A stretch of DNA of 64,000 bases from CBDEGU01 sp965238045. Its GTDB lineage: Bacteria > Acidobacteriota > Terriglobia > Bryobacterales > UBA6623. A model generated the notes under the pieces. It made no database searches. It was not told the DNA's origin and worked only from the letters and a program-made list of their open reading frames with translations. The stretch spans positions 62,001 to 126,000 of the forward strand of contig CBDEGU010000007.1 in the NCBI GenBank assembly GCA_965238045.1. The letters are read 5' to 3'. This document shows, one piece after another, positions 15,960-25,500 of the stretch. Both the position numbers and the translations under genes were made by a program. Every line of letters begins with the position of its first letter. Position 1 is the stretch's first letter.

Positions 15960-17810
15960 TTGATGCCGTCATGGAAGCATCTTGATCATCTGGTGGCGCT
16001 GAAGGAGCGCGCCGCATCGCTGCCGGCATCTCCGGGAGTCTACCTCTACAAATCCGCCGCCGGGCAGGTCCTTTATATCGGCAAGGCCAAGAACCTGCGC
16101 GACCGCGTGCGGAGCTATTTTCTGCAAGAAAAGTTCGCCGATGTCAAGACGGGCACGCTGCTTTCCGAGGCCCGCGATATCGACTACATCGTGGTGGCGA
16201 ATGAAAAAGAGGCGCTAGCGCTCGAGAACAACCTGATCAAGCAGAGCCAGCCTCGTTACAATGTTCTGCTCCGCGACGACAAGACCTACCCCTACATCAA
16301 ACTGACCAAGGAGCGGTTTCCGCGTGTCTACGTCACGCGACGGCTGCGTAAGGACGGCGCAACCTACTTCGGTCCCTATTTCCCGGGAAACTTGGCTTAC
16401 CGGCTCGTGAAATTCATCCACCGGCATTTTCGCGTTCCCTCATGCCGTGTCGATCTCACCCGCTTCCACCCCCGCCCGTGCCTGGAGTTTCACATTCACC
16501 GCTGCTGGGGTCCCTGCGTGGACGGGCTGACCAGCGACGAAGCCTACACTCAGGCGGTGAGCGACGTGCGGACATTCCTCGAAGGCCGGCGTCAGGATCT
16601 GGTCAAGGATTTGCGGCTGCGCATGGAGCAAGCCTCCGAGGGCATGGAGTTTGAACGCGCCGCCGCCCTGCGCGATCTGATCACCACCGTGGAGGAGCTC
16701 GACCAGCGCCAGCGAGTAGCGGCGGCGGAGGGACATGACGCCGATATCTTCGGTATTTGCGCCGAGCCGCCCCTGGTGGCCGTGAATCTGTTTCATGTTC
16801 GCAATGGACGCGTTGTGGACCGGCGGGCGTTTTATTGGGAAGACGCCGCGATGTATCACGAGTCCGACTTCCTGGCCAGTTTGATGAAACAAATCTATCT
16901 CGACGCCAACTATGTGCCGTCTCTGATTCACACCCCGGCCGGGTTTGACGACCAGGAACTGCTCGAGGAGTTCCTCACCGAAAAACGAGGCCGCAAAGTC
17001 GTCATCTCCACTCCCCGGCGGGGATCGAAGAAGGCCATGCTGGATCTAGTCCAGACCAACGCGCGGCATGGTTTTGAACAGCGGTTTCGGATCAGCAAGC
17101 CAAGCGCCAAGATGATGATGTCGGCGCTGGCCGAGGCGCTGAACTTGCCCGAAGTTCCCGCCCGCATAGAATGTTTTGACATCTCGCACATCCAGGGGGC
17201 CGATACCGTGGCCTCGATGGTGGTCTGGGAAAACGGCCGGATGAACAAGTCCGGCTACCGCAAGTTCATCATCAAAGGCGTGGCGGGCGTCGACGATTTC
17301 GCGTCGATGCGCGAAGCAGTCACGCGGCGCTATCGCCGCCTGCTGGAGGAGAACAAACCATTGCCGGGGCTGGTGCTCGTCGATGGAGGCATCGGGCAAC
17401 TGCACTCTGCCGCCGAGGCGCTGGCTTCGCTGGGCATCATCAATCAGCCGCTGGCGGCCATTGCCAAGCGCGAGGAAACGATCTTCGTCGAGGGTCAAGA
17501 AAAGGACCCGGTGTACCTGGACCGCTTCTCGCCGATCCTGCACTTGGTGCAGATGGTTCGCGACGAAGCCCACCGGTTCGCTGTGACGTTCCATCGCAAG
17601 CGCAGGTCCCAGAGCCGCTTGCGGACCGTGCTGCTCGATGTGCCTGGAGTTGGAGAGAAGACAGCGCGACAACTCCTGCGAAGCTTCGGCAGCCTGAAGA
17701 AGGTTCAAGCCAGCAGCCTGGAAGAACTGGCTCGGGTTGTAACACGCGCACAAGCCCAAAGCATCCATAAGCACTTTGCCGGCAGCCCCGCGGGAACATC
17801 CACGCTCTAA
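15960..17810 (+). CDS. uvrC: UvrABC system protein C
   Basis: Nuclease subunit of nucleotide excision repair that makes both incisions around a lesion. The 616 residues contain the GIY-YIG domain (SPGVYLYKSAAGQVLYIGKA at about 22-41), the cysteine-containing segment CLEFHIHRCWGPC, a UVR coiled-coil near 205-235, the RNase H-like 5' incision domain (ECFDISHIQG, GLVLVDGGIGQL) and a C-terminal helix-hairpin-helix (LDVPGVGEKTARQLLRSFGS). The length is normal for the family. Confidence 0.96.
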   Translation: MMPSWKHLDHLVALKERAASLPASPGVYLYKSAAGQVLYIGKAKNLRDRVRSYFLQEKFADVKTGTLLSEARDIDYIVVANEKEALALENNLIKQSQPRYNVLLRDDKTYPYIKLTKERFPRVYVTRRLRKDGATYFGPYFPGNLAYRLVKFIHRHFRVPSCRVDLTRFHPRPCLEFHIHRCWGPCVDGLTSDEAYTQAVSDVRTFLEGRRQDLVKDLRLRMEQASEGMEFERAAALRDLITTVEELDQRQRVAAAEGHDADIFGICAEPPLVAVNLFHVRNGRVVDRRAFYWEDAAMYHESDFLASLMKQIYLDANYVPSLIHTPAGFDDQELLEEFLTEKRGRKVVISTPRRGSKKAMLDLVQTNARHGFEQRFRISKPSAKMMMSALAEALNLPEVPARIECFDISHIQGADTVASMVVWENGRMNKSGYRKFIIKGVAGVDDFASMREAVTRRYRRLLEENKPLPGLVLVDGGIGQLHSAAEALASLGIINQPLAAIAKREETIFVEGQEKDPVYLDRFSPILHLVQMVRDEAHRFAVTFHRKRRSQSRLRTVLLDVPGVGEKTARQLLRSFGSLKKVQASSLEELARVVTRAQAQSIHKHFAGSPAGTSTL

Positions 17811-17820
17811 ATTTTGATGC

Positions 17821-17910
17821 AAATCGTCCCTGATGGGAGATCATGCTCACCGCGCGGTTGTCAGCAGGCGGTGAAATACACTAGAATCAGTGCACCATCG
17901 GGGACGTTTA
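17821..17910. repeat. imperfect inverted repeat after uvrC
   Basis: aaatcgtccctgatgg at 17821-17836 is mirrored by ccatcggggacgttta near 17895-17910, with most of 16 positions complementary and a spacer of about 58 bp. A gtgaaatac word also occurs twice. The position just after the uvrC stop suggests a transcript-end structure, but no T-run follows. It may also be a REP-like sequence. Confidence 0.4.
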
Positions 17911-17969
17911 AGTGAAATACGGCGGTCCGGCGTATCAGCGGGCCGAAAAGGCCGATCGAGGGGAAAGCT

Positions 17970-20900
17970 GTGCGACAACTCTTGGCGTTGACTCTGCTCG
18001 CGGGCGGTGCGCTGTTCGCCGCGGACGCGGACGAAACCGTGCGCCGGGCCTCGGAACTGGAGCGGTCCGGCGACGTGGCGCTGGCCCGTGAAACTCTTGC
18101 CCGCGCGGCCAGAGAGAAGCCCGGCGACGCCGATACTCTGCTGGCCTACGCGGAGTTTCTCGACCGCTACGCAGACCCCTCGCGCAGACGCCTGTACGAA
18201 AATGCCCTGAAAGCTCTCGGGGCGTCGGGATCCGCGGACTTGCGCCGGCGCATTGAACGCCGTCTCGTCCTGCTGGCGCTGGCGGCCGATGACGTCGAAG
18301 CCGCGCGGCGCGGCCTGGAGGCGTATCGCGCCAGCGGGGCGGCGGATCTGGAACTTCCCATCCTGACCGCGGACCCTGCCGCGCTGGCCGCCAGCACCGG
18401 CCGCGGCCGAGCCAGAATCCCTGGCCCGTTTAACTCGTTTCGCCGTATGGCGGCGTTGTCGACCGACCAGCAGCCGAAGGACCTGGTCGCGGCGCTCGCC
18501 CGCAACGTCGTCACGAGTGGATATCGGGCCAGCGGCGGCGGCGATTCACTCGGTCAAACCGAGTTCCTGAAACTCATCCTGCAGTATGTTTCCCAGGCAC
18601 GAGAATTGGAGGATTTTGCCGGAGCGGACCAGACGATCACGATTTCGGCCTGCGAGTCTCGCGATACCGCCCGCATTCTCAAGATTCTCGGCTTCCGGCT
18701 GCGGAACGATTGCGGTCCCGAAGCCGTGCTGGAAACCGTCAATCCTTCACGCGCTTTCCTCTCGATCGATTCCGGTTTTCCCATCGCGGACCTTGAGCAG
18801 GCCTTCCGCTCAGGCCAGCCCTTCCAGCTCCCCTACAAGCCGGCTCATCTGCCCGTGGTCTTCGGAACCGAATACTGGACCGGCATCGCTTCCAAGAAGA
18901 GCCAGGGCGACTTTCTGGATACATTCCTGCGAGATCCGATCCTCGCGCGGTTGTATGTCGCCATGGCGAAAATGCACCGGCCGACGGCCAGAGCGATGCG
19001 CGAGAAGATTCCCGGTGAGAGGCTGTTGCTTTTCGCCAACGTGCTGGATTTCTTCGGGGGCATGTTTGAAATCCGGGACGGCGCGGCCGTGCTGCCGGGC
19101 GGAACAGGCACCAAAGATGTCTGGCGCAAACTCACCGGCGTGTCGCCGGACCAGGGAGCGGAGTTTTTCCAGAAACTGTGCGAAAAGGACGATGGCTGGA
19201 TGGCTTCGTTCTACGATTCCCTGGCCCGCATCAGCGGAGCCGCGGCTCGCTACTACAACGAACCCGCCCGGCTAGAGCGATTCTATCGGGCGGTGCGCGG
19301 GAAGGTAACCAGCCCCGGCCCGGCGCGCCCCATCTTTCGTTCCAACAGCGATCTCATGCTGCTGGCGACCCGGCTGCATTTCCGGTCCGGCGGCGAAGTC
19401 CACATCCCGGGCGGCATCGAGGGGTGGCGGCGGCTGTTCACCGAGCACCCCCATGGCCAGTACGACGGAAAAATCACCCAAGCGGCTTCGTCGTGGACCG
19501 AACCAGACGATGTGGTCGAGGCGCTATTCGGACTTTCGCGCAAGATGGTCGAAAACGAGCCGCTTCGCATGTTCATCGCGATTAGCAATATCGACCGTCA
19601 TCGCTCGGTGCCGCTTGGAGCTGCCGCCGTCGAGCGGCTCATTCTCGCCTATCCAGAGTACGGCCAGCAGTTTTCCCTTTTTAACGACGCCCCGGCTCTG
19701 AGCGATCAGCACATCACCGCCTATCTGGACCTGTTGCCCAGCTTCGCCAAGATCAAGAATCAGGTACGCCGCGCCGACGCTGTCGGCGTGGCGCAAGCTC
19801 TCTTCGGACTGTGGCGCATCTTCGTCCGCCAGGGCCAGATCCCCCCCTCCGAGACGGGGGCTTCTCTCAACTCGCTCATCGGCCTTGTCCAAGACGTGCA
19901 GAGTCACGAGAGCATCTTTGACGCCGGAAGAGCCGGCGTGCGCGCGCTGCTCGCCGCGGCGGGTTCCGCCGCGGACGCCCCGCCGCAGGAGCGGCTGATC
20001 CATCTGCTTGCTGGAACCCCCGGCGCGGGCGAGGAGCCCGAGCACGCCGAAGTGATCAAGCTGCTTAACTCCAGGTTTGCGACCCAGAGGCTCGTCTCTC
20101 TCAAGGACCTCTTCGATCTGGCCGACCACTTGGAGAGAGTCTCCCGCGGGGAAGGGTTCAATGTCGCGATGGCTAACCGCCTGGCGGCGCGCATTTCCGA
20201 AGTGCGGCTTCCCCGATCGAGCCTTTCCAGCCAAGAGTCCAACAGTTTCGCCCGCGGCAATATCGTCGAGCGCCACGTCCGGCGCCAGCGGTCCTTGAAT
20301 TTGAACCGCGAAGTGGATCGCGCGCGAGGCCGTTCCGAGAAGCTTCTCGAAATTCGCGGCCGGCTGGCTCCGATTCTGCGGGATTCTCTCGTGGGGCTCA
20401 ACTATATTTACTATTCGCCGCCGGGCGCGGAACTGATTCGCGCCAACCCGCTGTTTGTGCGCAGCCATGACTTCCTCGGTTCGGACGGCAGGAAGACCTG
20501 GGGCCGCCCGCGGCTGGCAGGCACGGGCTGGCCGAATAGCGGGGGCGGGCGCTTGAGCGGTTCGCTTTCCGGTCTGGCGTTCGCGCTGGCCTACGCCGAA
20601 CAGAATTTTCTCGTGCCCACGGAACGGCAGGCTCTGATCTGGCAGGACCTCGCGCCCCAGATACTGATCGGCGCCACGGTCCCGCGCTGGTGGAACCTCG
20701 GCGCGGCCGACCTGCACTTCGTCGGGCTGCACATGCGGCTCGGCGAGACGCTGCTGGCCTCCGCGGCGCTGAACAAAGACCTTGCCGCCATCGTCAACCA
20801 TCTCCTGCGCCGGCAGGTGGAACCGGCCCGCCGCGAGCGCATCGAAAGGAGCTTGCGCCAGGGAAAGGCAAGAAGCGGCATCAATGAATTGACGCCCTCG

Positions 20901-21395
20901 GAGCTTTACCACCTGGCGGTGAACTTTGCGCGGGAGCATGGCGGCCAAGCCGGGCAGTGGGGCTCGCCGTTCTGGAAGGACATTGAGGGCCTCAAGGCCA
21001 GCGATGCCGGCCGGTTCCGCTATGAGCGCGTGGCCTCGTTGTTCGGCACGCCTCACCCGGAGTTAGCCAGCTCGTATCGGTCCGATCTTTTGCATCTGCC
21101 TTTGTTCCCGACCATGATGGGCTATTCCAGCCGCATCATGGCCGAGAGCTGGGAGTCGACGAATTTGTATTGGGCAGCTCTCGCCGACGAGTTGCATCTG
21201 CCGCCGGCACAGCTCAATCTCCTCGTGCCGCGGTGGACCAAGCGCTCGATTGAACGAATCTTCGCCACCCATCTCGACGACTGGCCGGCGCTGCTCCACT
21301 CCATGCGGGTGGTTGGTGAGAACTACCGGAACCAGATCCGGTCGAGCGCGCTCAAACTAGAACACGCAGGCCCAGAACGCGCAAGCAGGGAATGA
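17970..21395 (+). CDS. large exported protein of unknown function
   Basis: 1141 residues starting at GTG 17970, preceded by GAGGGGAAAGCT. Residues 1-17 (MRQLLALTLLAGGALFA) look like a signal peptide. Residues 20-125 are alanine- and leucine-rich with a TPR-like rhythm (ASELERSGDVALARETLARA). The remainder is globular in appearance and includes RARIPGPFNSFRRMAALSTD, GEHFRSGGEVHIPGGIE-type text near 480 and a C-terminal block around residue 830 (YYSPPGAELIRANPLFVRSH). I recognise no catalytic motif. The gene ends 7 bp before a VWFA protein frame, so the two are likely co-transcribed. Confidence 0.75.
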   Translation: MRQLLALTLLAGGALFAADADETVRRASELERSGDVALARETLARAAREKPGDADTLLAYAEFLDRYADPSRRRLYENALKALGASGSADLRRRIERRLVLLALAADDVEAARRGLEAYRASGAADLELPILTADPAALAASTGRGRARIPGPFNSFRRMAALSTDQQPKDLVAALARNVVTSGYRASGGGDSLGQTEFLKLILQYVSQARELEDFAGADQTITISACESRDTARILKILGFRLRNDCGPEAVLETVNPSRAFLSIDSGFPIADLEQAFRSGQPFQLPYKPAHLPVVFGTEYWTGIASKKSQGDFLDTFLRDPILARLYVAMAKMHRPTARAMREKIPGERLLLFANVLDFFGGMFEIRDGAAVLPGGTGTKDVWRKLTGVSPDQGAEFFQKLCEKDDGWMASFYDSLARISGAAARYYNEPARLERFYRAVRGKVTSPGPARPIFRSNSDLMLLATRLHFRSGGEVHIPGGIEGWRRLFTEHPHGQYDGKITQAASSWTEPDDVVEALFGLSRKMVENEPLRMFIAISNIDRHRSVPLGAAAVERLILAYPEYGQQFSLFNDAPALSDQHITAYLDLLPSFAKIKNQVRRADAVGVAQALFGLWRIFVRQGQIPPSETGASLNSLIGLVQDVQSHESIFDAGRAGVRALLAAAGSAADAPPQERLIHLLAGTPGAGEEPEHAEVIKLLNSRFATQRLVSLKDLFDLADHLERVSRGEGFNVAMANRLAARISEVRLPRSSLSSQESNSFARGNIVERHVRRQRSLNLNREVDRARGRSEKLLEIRGRLAPILRDSLVGLNYIYYSPPGAELIRANPLFVRSHDFLGSDGRKTWGRPRLAGTGWPNSGGGRLSGSLSGLAFALAYAEQNFLVPTERQALIWQDLAPQILIGATVPRWWNLGAADLHFVGLHMRLGETLLASAALNKDLAAIVNHLLRRQVEPARRERIERSLRQGKARSGINELTPSELYHLAVNFAREHGGQAGQWGSPFWKDIEGLKASDAGRFRYERVASLFGTPHPELASSYRSDLLHLPLFPTMMGYSSRIMAESWESTNLYWAALADELHLPPAQLNLLVPRWTKRSIERIFATHLDDWPALLHSMRVVGENYRNQIRSSALKLEHAGPERASRE

Positions 21396-21429
21396 GCCGC
21401 GCATGGACCGGGGACAAAAGGAACCGCGG

Positions 21430-22488
21430 ATGAAGAACGGCCGGATGAACAACAAGACGTTTCGCCATGGAAATCTGATCGTCGCGCTGGCGCTCGCCTG
21501 TGCCGCCGGACTCTTTCTCGCCGGAGACGCCGCCGTGGGCCAGCAGGTCAGCGGCGAGGGCCCCCTATTTCGCGTCAAGGTGGACTTGGTGCAGCTCAAC
21601 GTCGCGGTCACCGACCGCCGCGGCCGCTACATCGGTCAGCTCGCTCCGGGCGACTTCCGCGTCTATGAAGACGGCGTTCTTCAGAACCTCGCCAGTTTCG
21701 CCGAAGGCAATGAGGCTCCGCGGGCGATGGCCGCGACAGGTCCTCCCGCGACGCCCCAGCCTGCCACCGAAGCCGGACGGCTCGAACCCCGGCCTGCCGC
21801 GGCCCAGGCGCCCGCCGGAGAGTCGCTGGCTGGAACCAGTGTATTCGTTCTCTTCGACACCAGCAATTTCATGTACCGCAGTTTTGTCTACGCCGAGGAC
21901 GCTATCGCCGACTTCATCCGCGGACTCGATGACGCCGATTCGGTCGCCGTGTACGGCTACAGCCGCAACCTCACCCGCAACGCTCCGCTGACCTCCAATC
22001 GCCGGGACGCCCTGCGGGGACTTCGGCTGGCAGTCGCCGGCGATGAGACCGCCCTCTACAACTCGCTGCTTCTTACCTTAAGAGACGCCGCCCAGGTGCC
22101 CGGACGCAAGGTCATCATCGTGTTCTCAAACGGGCCCGATTCGGCCAGCACCGTGGCGCCCGACGACGTTCGCGCGATCGCCGAGGATGAAGGGATTCCG
22201 ATCTATGTGATCAGCACCAAGGAAGTCAACAAGGACCCCATTTCCCGCAACGTATTCCGCCGTCTCACGCGCAGCACCGGAGGCAGAGCCTTCTTCGCCA
22301 AGAGCTGGCAGCGGCAGTCGGAAGCCTTTACCTCGATTCGCGAGGAACTGGGAAGCTCCTACACGCTCAGCTACTATCCGCGGGCCAACCCCAACCGGGG
22401 CTGGCGCAGCATCAACGTCGAACTCGTCAGCGACAAAGTGAAGAAATATCGTATCCGAACCCGCAGCGGCTACCGCCCCAAGCTCTGA
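21430..22488 (+). CDS. exported VWFA-related domain protein (acidobacterial type)
   Basis: 352 residues with an N-terminal signal (LIVALALACAAGLFLAG). Then comes FRVKVDLVQLNVAVTDRRGR, with YIGQLAPGDFRVYEDGVLQNLASFAEG, the N-terminal signature of the acidobacterial VWFA-related family. A von Willebrand A fold follows: VFVLFDTSNFMYRS supplies a partial metal-site sequence in place of the usual DxSxS. The C-terminus TLSYYPRANPNRGWRSINVE is also typical. An ATG at 21403 is in frame, but AAAAGGAACC before 21430 supports the later start. Function is unknown; the family is abundant in Acidobacteria. Confidence 0.85.
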   Translation: MKNGRMNNKTFRHGNLIVALALACAAGLFLAGDAAVGQQVSGEGPLFRVKVDLVQLNVAVTDRRGRYIGQLAPGDFRVYEDGVLQNLASFAEGNEAPRAMAATGPPATPQPATEAGRLEPRPAAAQAPAGESLAGTSVFVLFDTSNFMYRSFVYAEDAIADFIRGLDDADSVAVYGYSRNLTRNAPLTSNRRDALRGLRLAVAGDETALYNSLLLTLRDAAQVPGRKVIIVFSNGPDSASTVAPDDVRAIAEDEGIPIYVISTKEVNKDPISRNVFRRLTRSTGGRAFFAKSWQRQSEAFTSIREELGSSYTLSYYPRANPNRGWRSINVELVSDKVKKYRIRTRSGYRPKL

Positions 22489-22549
22489 TCCGCGCTTCTC
22501 ACTGCGTTGTTCGCCGCGCCGGCACAGGCCCCTGGATTTCTCCCAGGCA

Positions 22550-25500
22550 CTAACGCGCCTGGTATCCGGCCCGGGTTCGCACGATCGCGGCGGGCCGCTT
22601 CACCCTGACTTCGACGTTTCGCCAGGCGCCGTCGAAGTTCTGATTCTTCGGGTAATAAGCGACGGTGTAGACGCTGCGCAGTTCCTTGGCCGCTTCGCGA
22701 AACGGCTGGGGGTCGTCCACCGAGGCAGCCAAAAACGCCCGCCCGCCCGAGGCAGCCGCCAGCGCTTCCATGTTCTCGCGCGCTGTTGTTCCCACCCCTC
22801 CGGGGAAGGATCGCCTGCCGCCGTTGCCGAGAATGTAGGGGTAGATCAGCGTATCCATGTGGGCGACCGCCTGGCGCAGTTGTTCAAACGGCACCTTGGA
22901 AGCCGAGGCGACCACGCCGGGAACAAGCTCGGACGCATTCCGGCGTTTCCCGCGCTTCTTCCTTCGGCTCCGCTTGTCATCCTTCCCGTCGTCCCCGCCC
23001 GGATACAGGATCGACGCTAGCTGATTGTCGACCCCGTCGCTGACGATAATCAGGGCATTGCGCTCGCCGGGCAGTTGGCGCAGTTCTTCGTTGTAAGCCA
23101 GCACGATCGTATCGTAGAGAGGAGTGCCGCCGGAAACCGACGGAGCCGAATTGATACTAGAGGCCAGTTGCTCGCGGTCGCTCGTCAGGTGTGTCGCAAC
23201 GGCGAACATCTCGGCGCTCAGGCCGTACACGGCAATGCGGTCGGTCGGTCTGGCGGTGGAAACAAAACGCGCCGCGGCGAGTTTCATCGCCGCGCGATCC
23301 TCGACGGTGCTGCCACTTAGATCGAGCAGCAGGACCAGATTGAACGGTGCGTCACCGGCGGTGAGGGCGCTGATCTCCTGCGGCACGCCGTCCTCGAGGA
23401 TCTCGAAGTCTTCCACCGTAAGGCCGGTCGAAGGCACACCGCCGGTGCTGGTCACCGAGACCGCCAGGTTGACCATGCGGACACCGGACCGAAACACAAT
23501 CGGCGCGGCGCTCTCCTGATTCGAAGCCGCGGGCGTCGTCACGGTTGGGGACGCGGATGGGGATCGAGCGGACACCGCGGATGGCCCTCGGCCGGCCCTC
23601 AAAATGGACTCCAGAACCGCCGGTGCTTGCCAGGACATCTTGACCGGCGAGTCTGCCGGAATCGGGATATCCCGCAGCGTGACCCGGCCCGGCGAGACCG
23701 CCCTGACGTCGATCTTGCCGTAGGTGGACCGGTAGCGATCGTGCTGGTCGATGACGCCCCAGCCGGCCGCACCCGGATTGACGGCGATCTTGCCCCTTGC
23801 CGGCGGCTCGTAGGACTTCGGCGGCTCTTTGGCCTCGATCGACAGCCGCGTTGCGTCCCACGGAACAGCGATCTCGATGTCGCCCCGCTGCGTGACGAGC
23901 TTCGTAAGAGCGGCCAGGCCTTGAACCGAGATCTTGCCATCGGCGGTTTCTGCCTCGAAGCCGTAGCCGTAAGGGATGTCGATTTCGATATCGATGCGCA
24001 CATGATCGGAGGGCTTGGCGCGAATCGTCGTCTTGCCCGGCTCCTGGATCGTGACCACGTCGCCCTGGCGGAGGTTGCGCGCCGGACTGCGGATCCGCAA
24101 CTGGGGAGCGCTCTGCCGCATGACCCGCATCGTGACGTCGCCGTAGGGATTCTGAACGCGGATCGTCGTGCCCGAGGGACCCTCGAAACGGCGTTCCTTC
24201 TCCCACTCGCCGAGGCGACGCTGGATGTCGGCGGCCTTGGGCGAATCGGGCACAAGCGCGAGATAGGCACGGTACTCCCGCGCCGCGTCCTCGAGCTTGC
24301 CTTGCTGAGAAAAGATCGATCCCAGAAGCTGATGCGTGCCCGGATAGTCGCCCCCGCGCTCATCGGCCTGAACGTTCCTGGCCTGCGCCACCGCGGCATC
24401 GGTTTCGCCCAGGCGGTAGAGCGCCATCGCGTTGTAATAGCGCGCGCCGATCAGGCGCGGGTTGGTCTCGACGAGCTGGCTGGAAAGTTCGGCCACATCG
24501 TCCCATTTTTCGTTGGCGACATGGACTTTCAGTTCATCGAGCGAGCGCACGGTCGCCCAGATCCGAATTTGCTCGGCAACTTGCGTCTTGTCGGCCGCTT
24601 CGGGCCGCACCGACAGATAGTCGCGGTAGGCCTGCGTGGCTTCACTAAACCTGCCCTCGCTGGCGTGGATCAGCCCCAGCAACTGATAGGCCTGCGCGTA
24701 GCGGCCCACATCGCTCGCCGTCACCACCCGCCGCACCGCATGCTCCGCTTCCTGAGGCTTGCCCAGATTAAACAACGCCGTGGCGCGATAGAAATGTCCG
24801 TCCGTGCGTTCGTGCGCCTTGGCGATGAGGGCGTCGGCCCCTTCGAGCGCTTTGTTCCATCGGCTGGCGCGAACATCGAGCCGCACAGCATGAGACAGAG
24901 GATTGATATAGTCGCCGTCGGCTTCCACCGCCTTCTCGTAAGCCTCGATGGCGCCGCCAAAGTCGCCCGTCTTCTCGCGGGAATAACCCAGTACATTCCA
25001 CGCTACCGCGAAGCCCTCGTATTCCTTGGTGGCCGCGTCGAGATACTCAATCGCACGGGGGAAATTCGGATTCTCCGAAGCCAGGGTTTCATAGGCTTTT
25101 TTGTACGCCCGCAGGGCCGGCAGCGGGGCTTCGGCGGTCGTTGCGCTCGGCGAGGGTCCCAGGATCGCCTCGAGTTGCTTGTGCTGCTCGGCTTCCATGA
25201 ACTTCCGAAACTCGCGGTCATCAAAGAAGCCCTCGCGGTAGCTGAGCTTGACTTTGGGCGCGCTGACGGTGATCCGTATCTTTCGGAAATCATCCTCGTT
25301 CTCCGATTCCTTCGGATAGTAACCGAGCAAATAGTAGCCGCTAAGATCCTCGCGAACCTTCTTGAAAATCTCGCCGACATCGTTGGTGTTGAGCACCGCG
25401 GTTCCGTCAGTGAGTTCCGCGAGAGTCTTCAATCCGTTCTGACTATTGCGGAAGGCATCGTCCATCCCGCCGGTGATCGGCTCCGAACCGCGCACGAATC

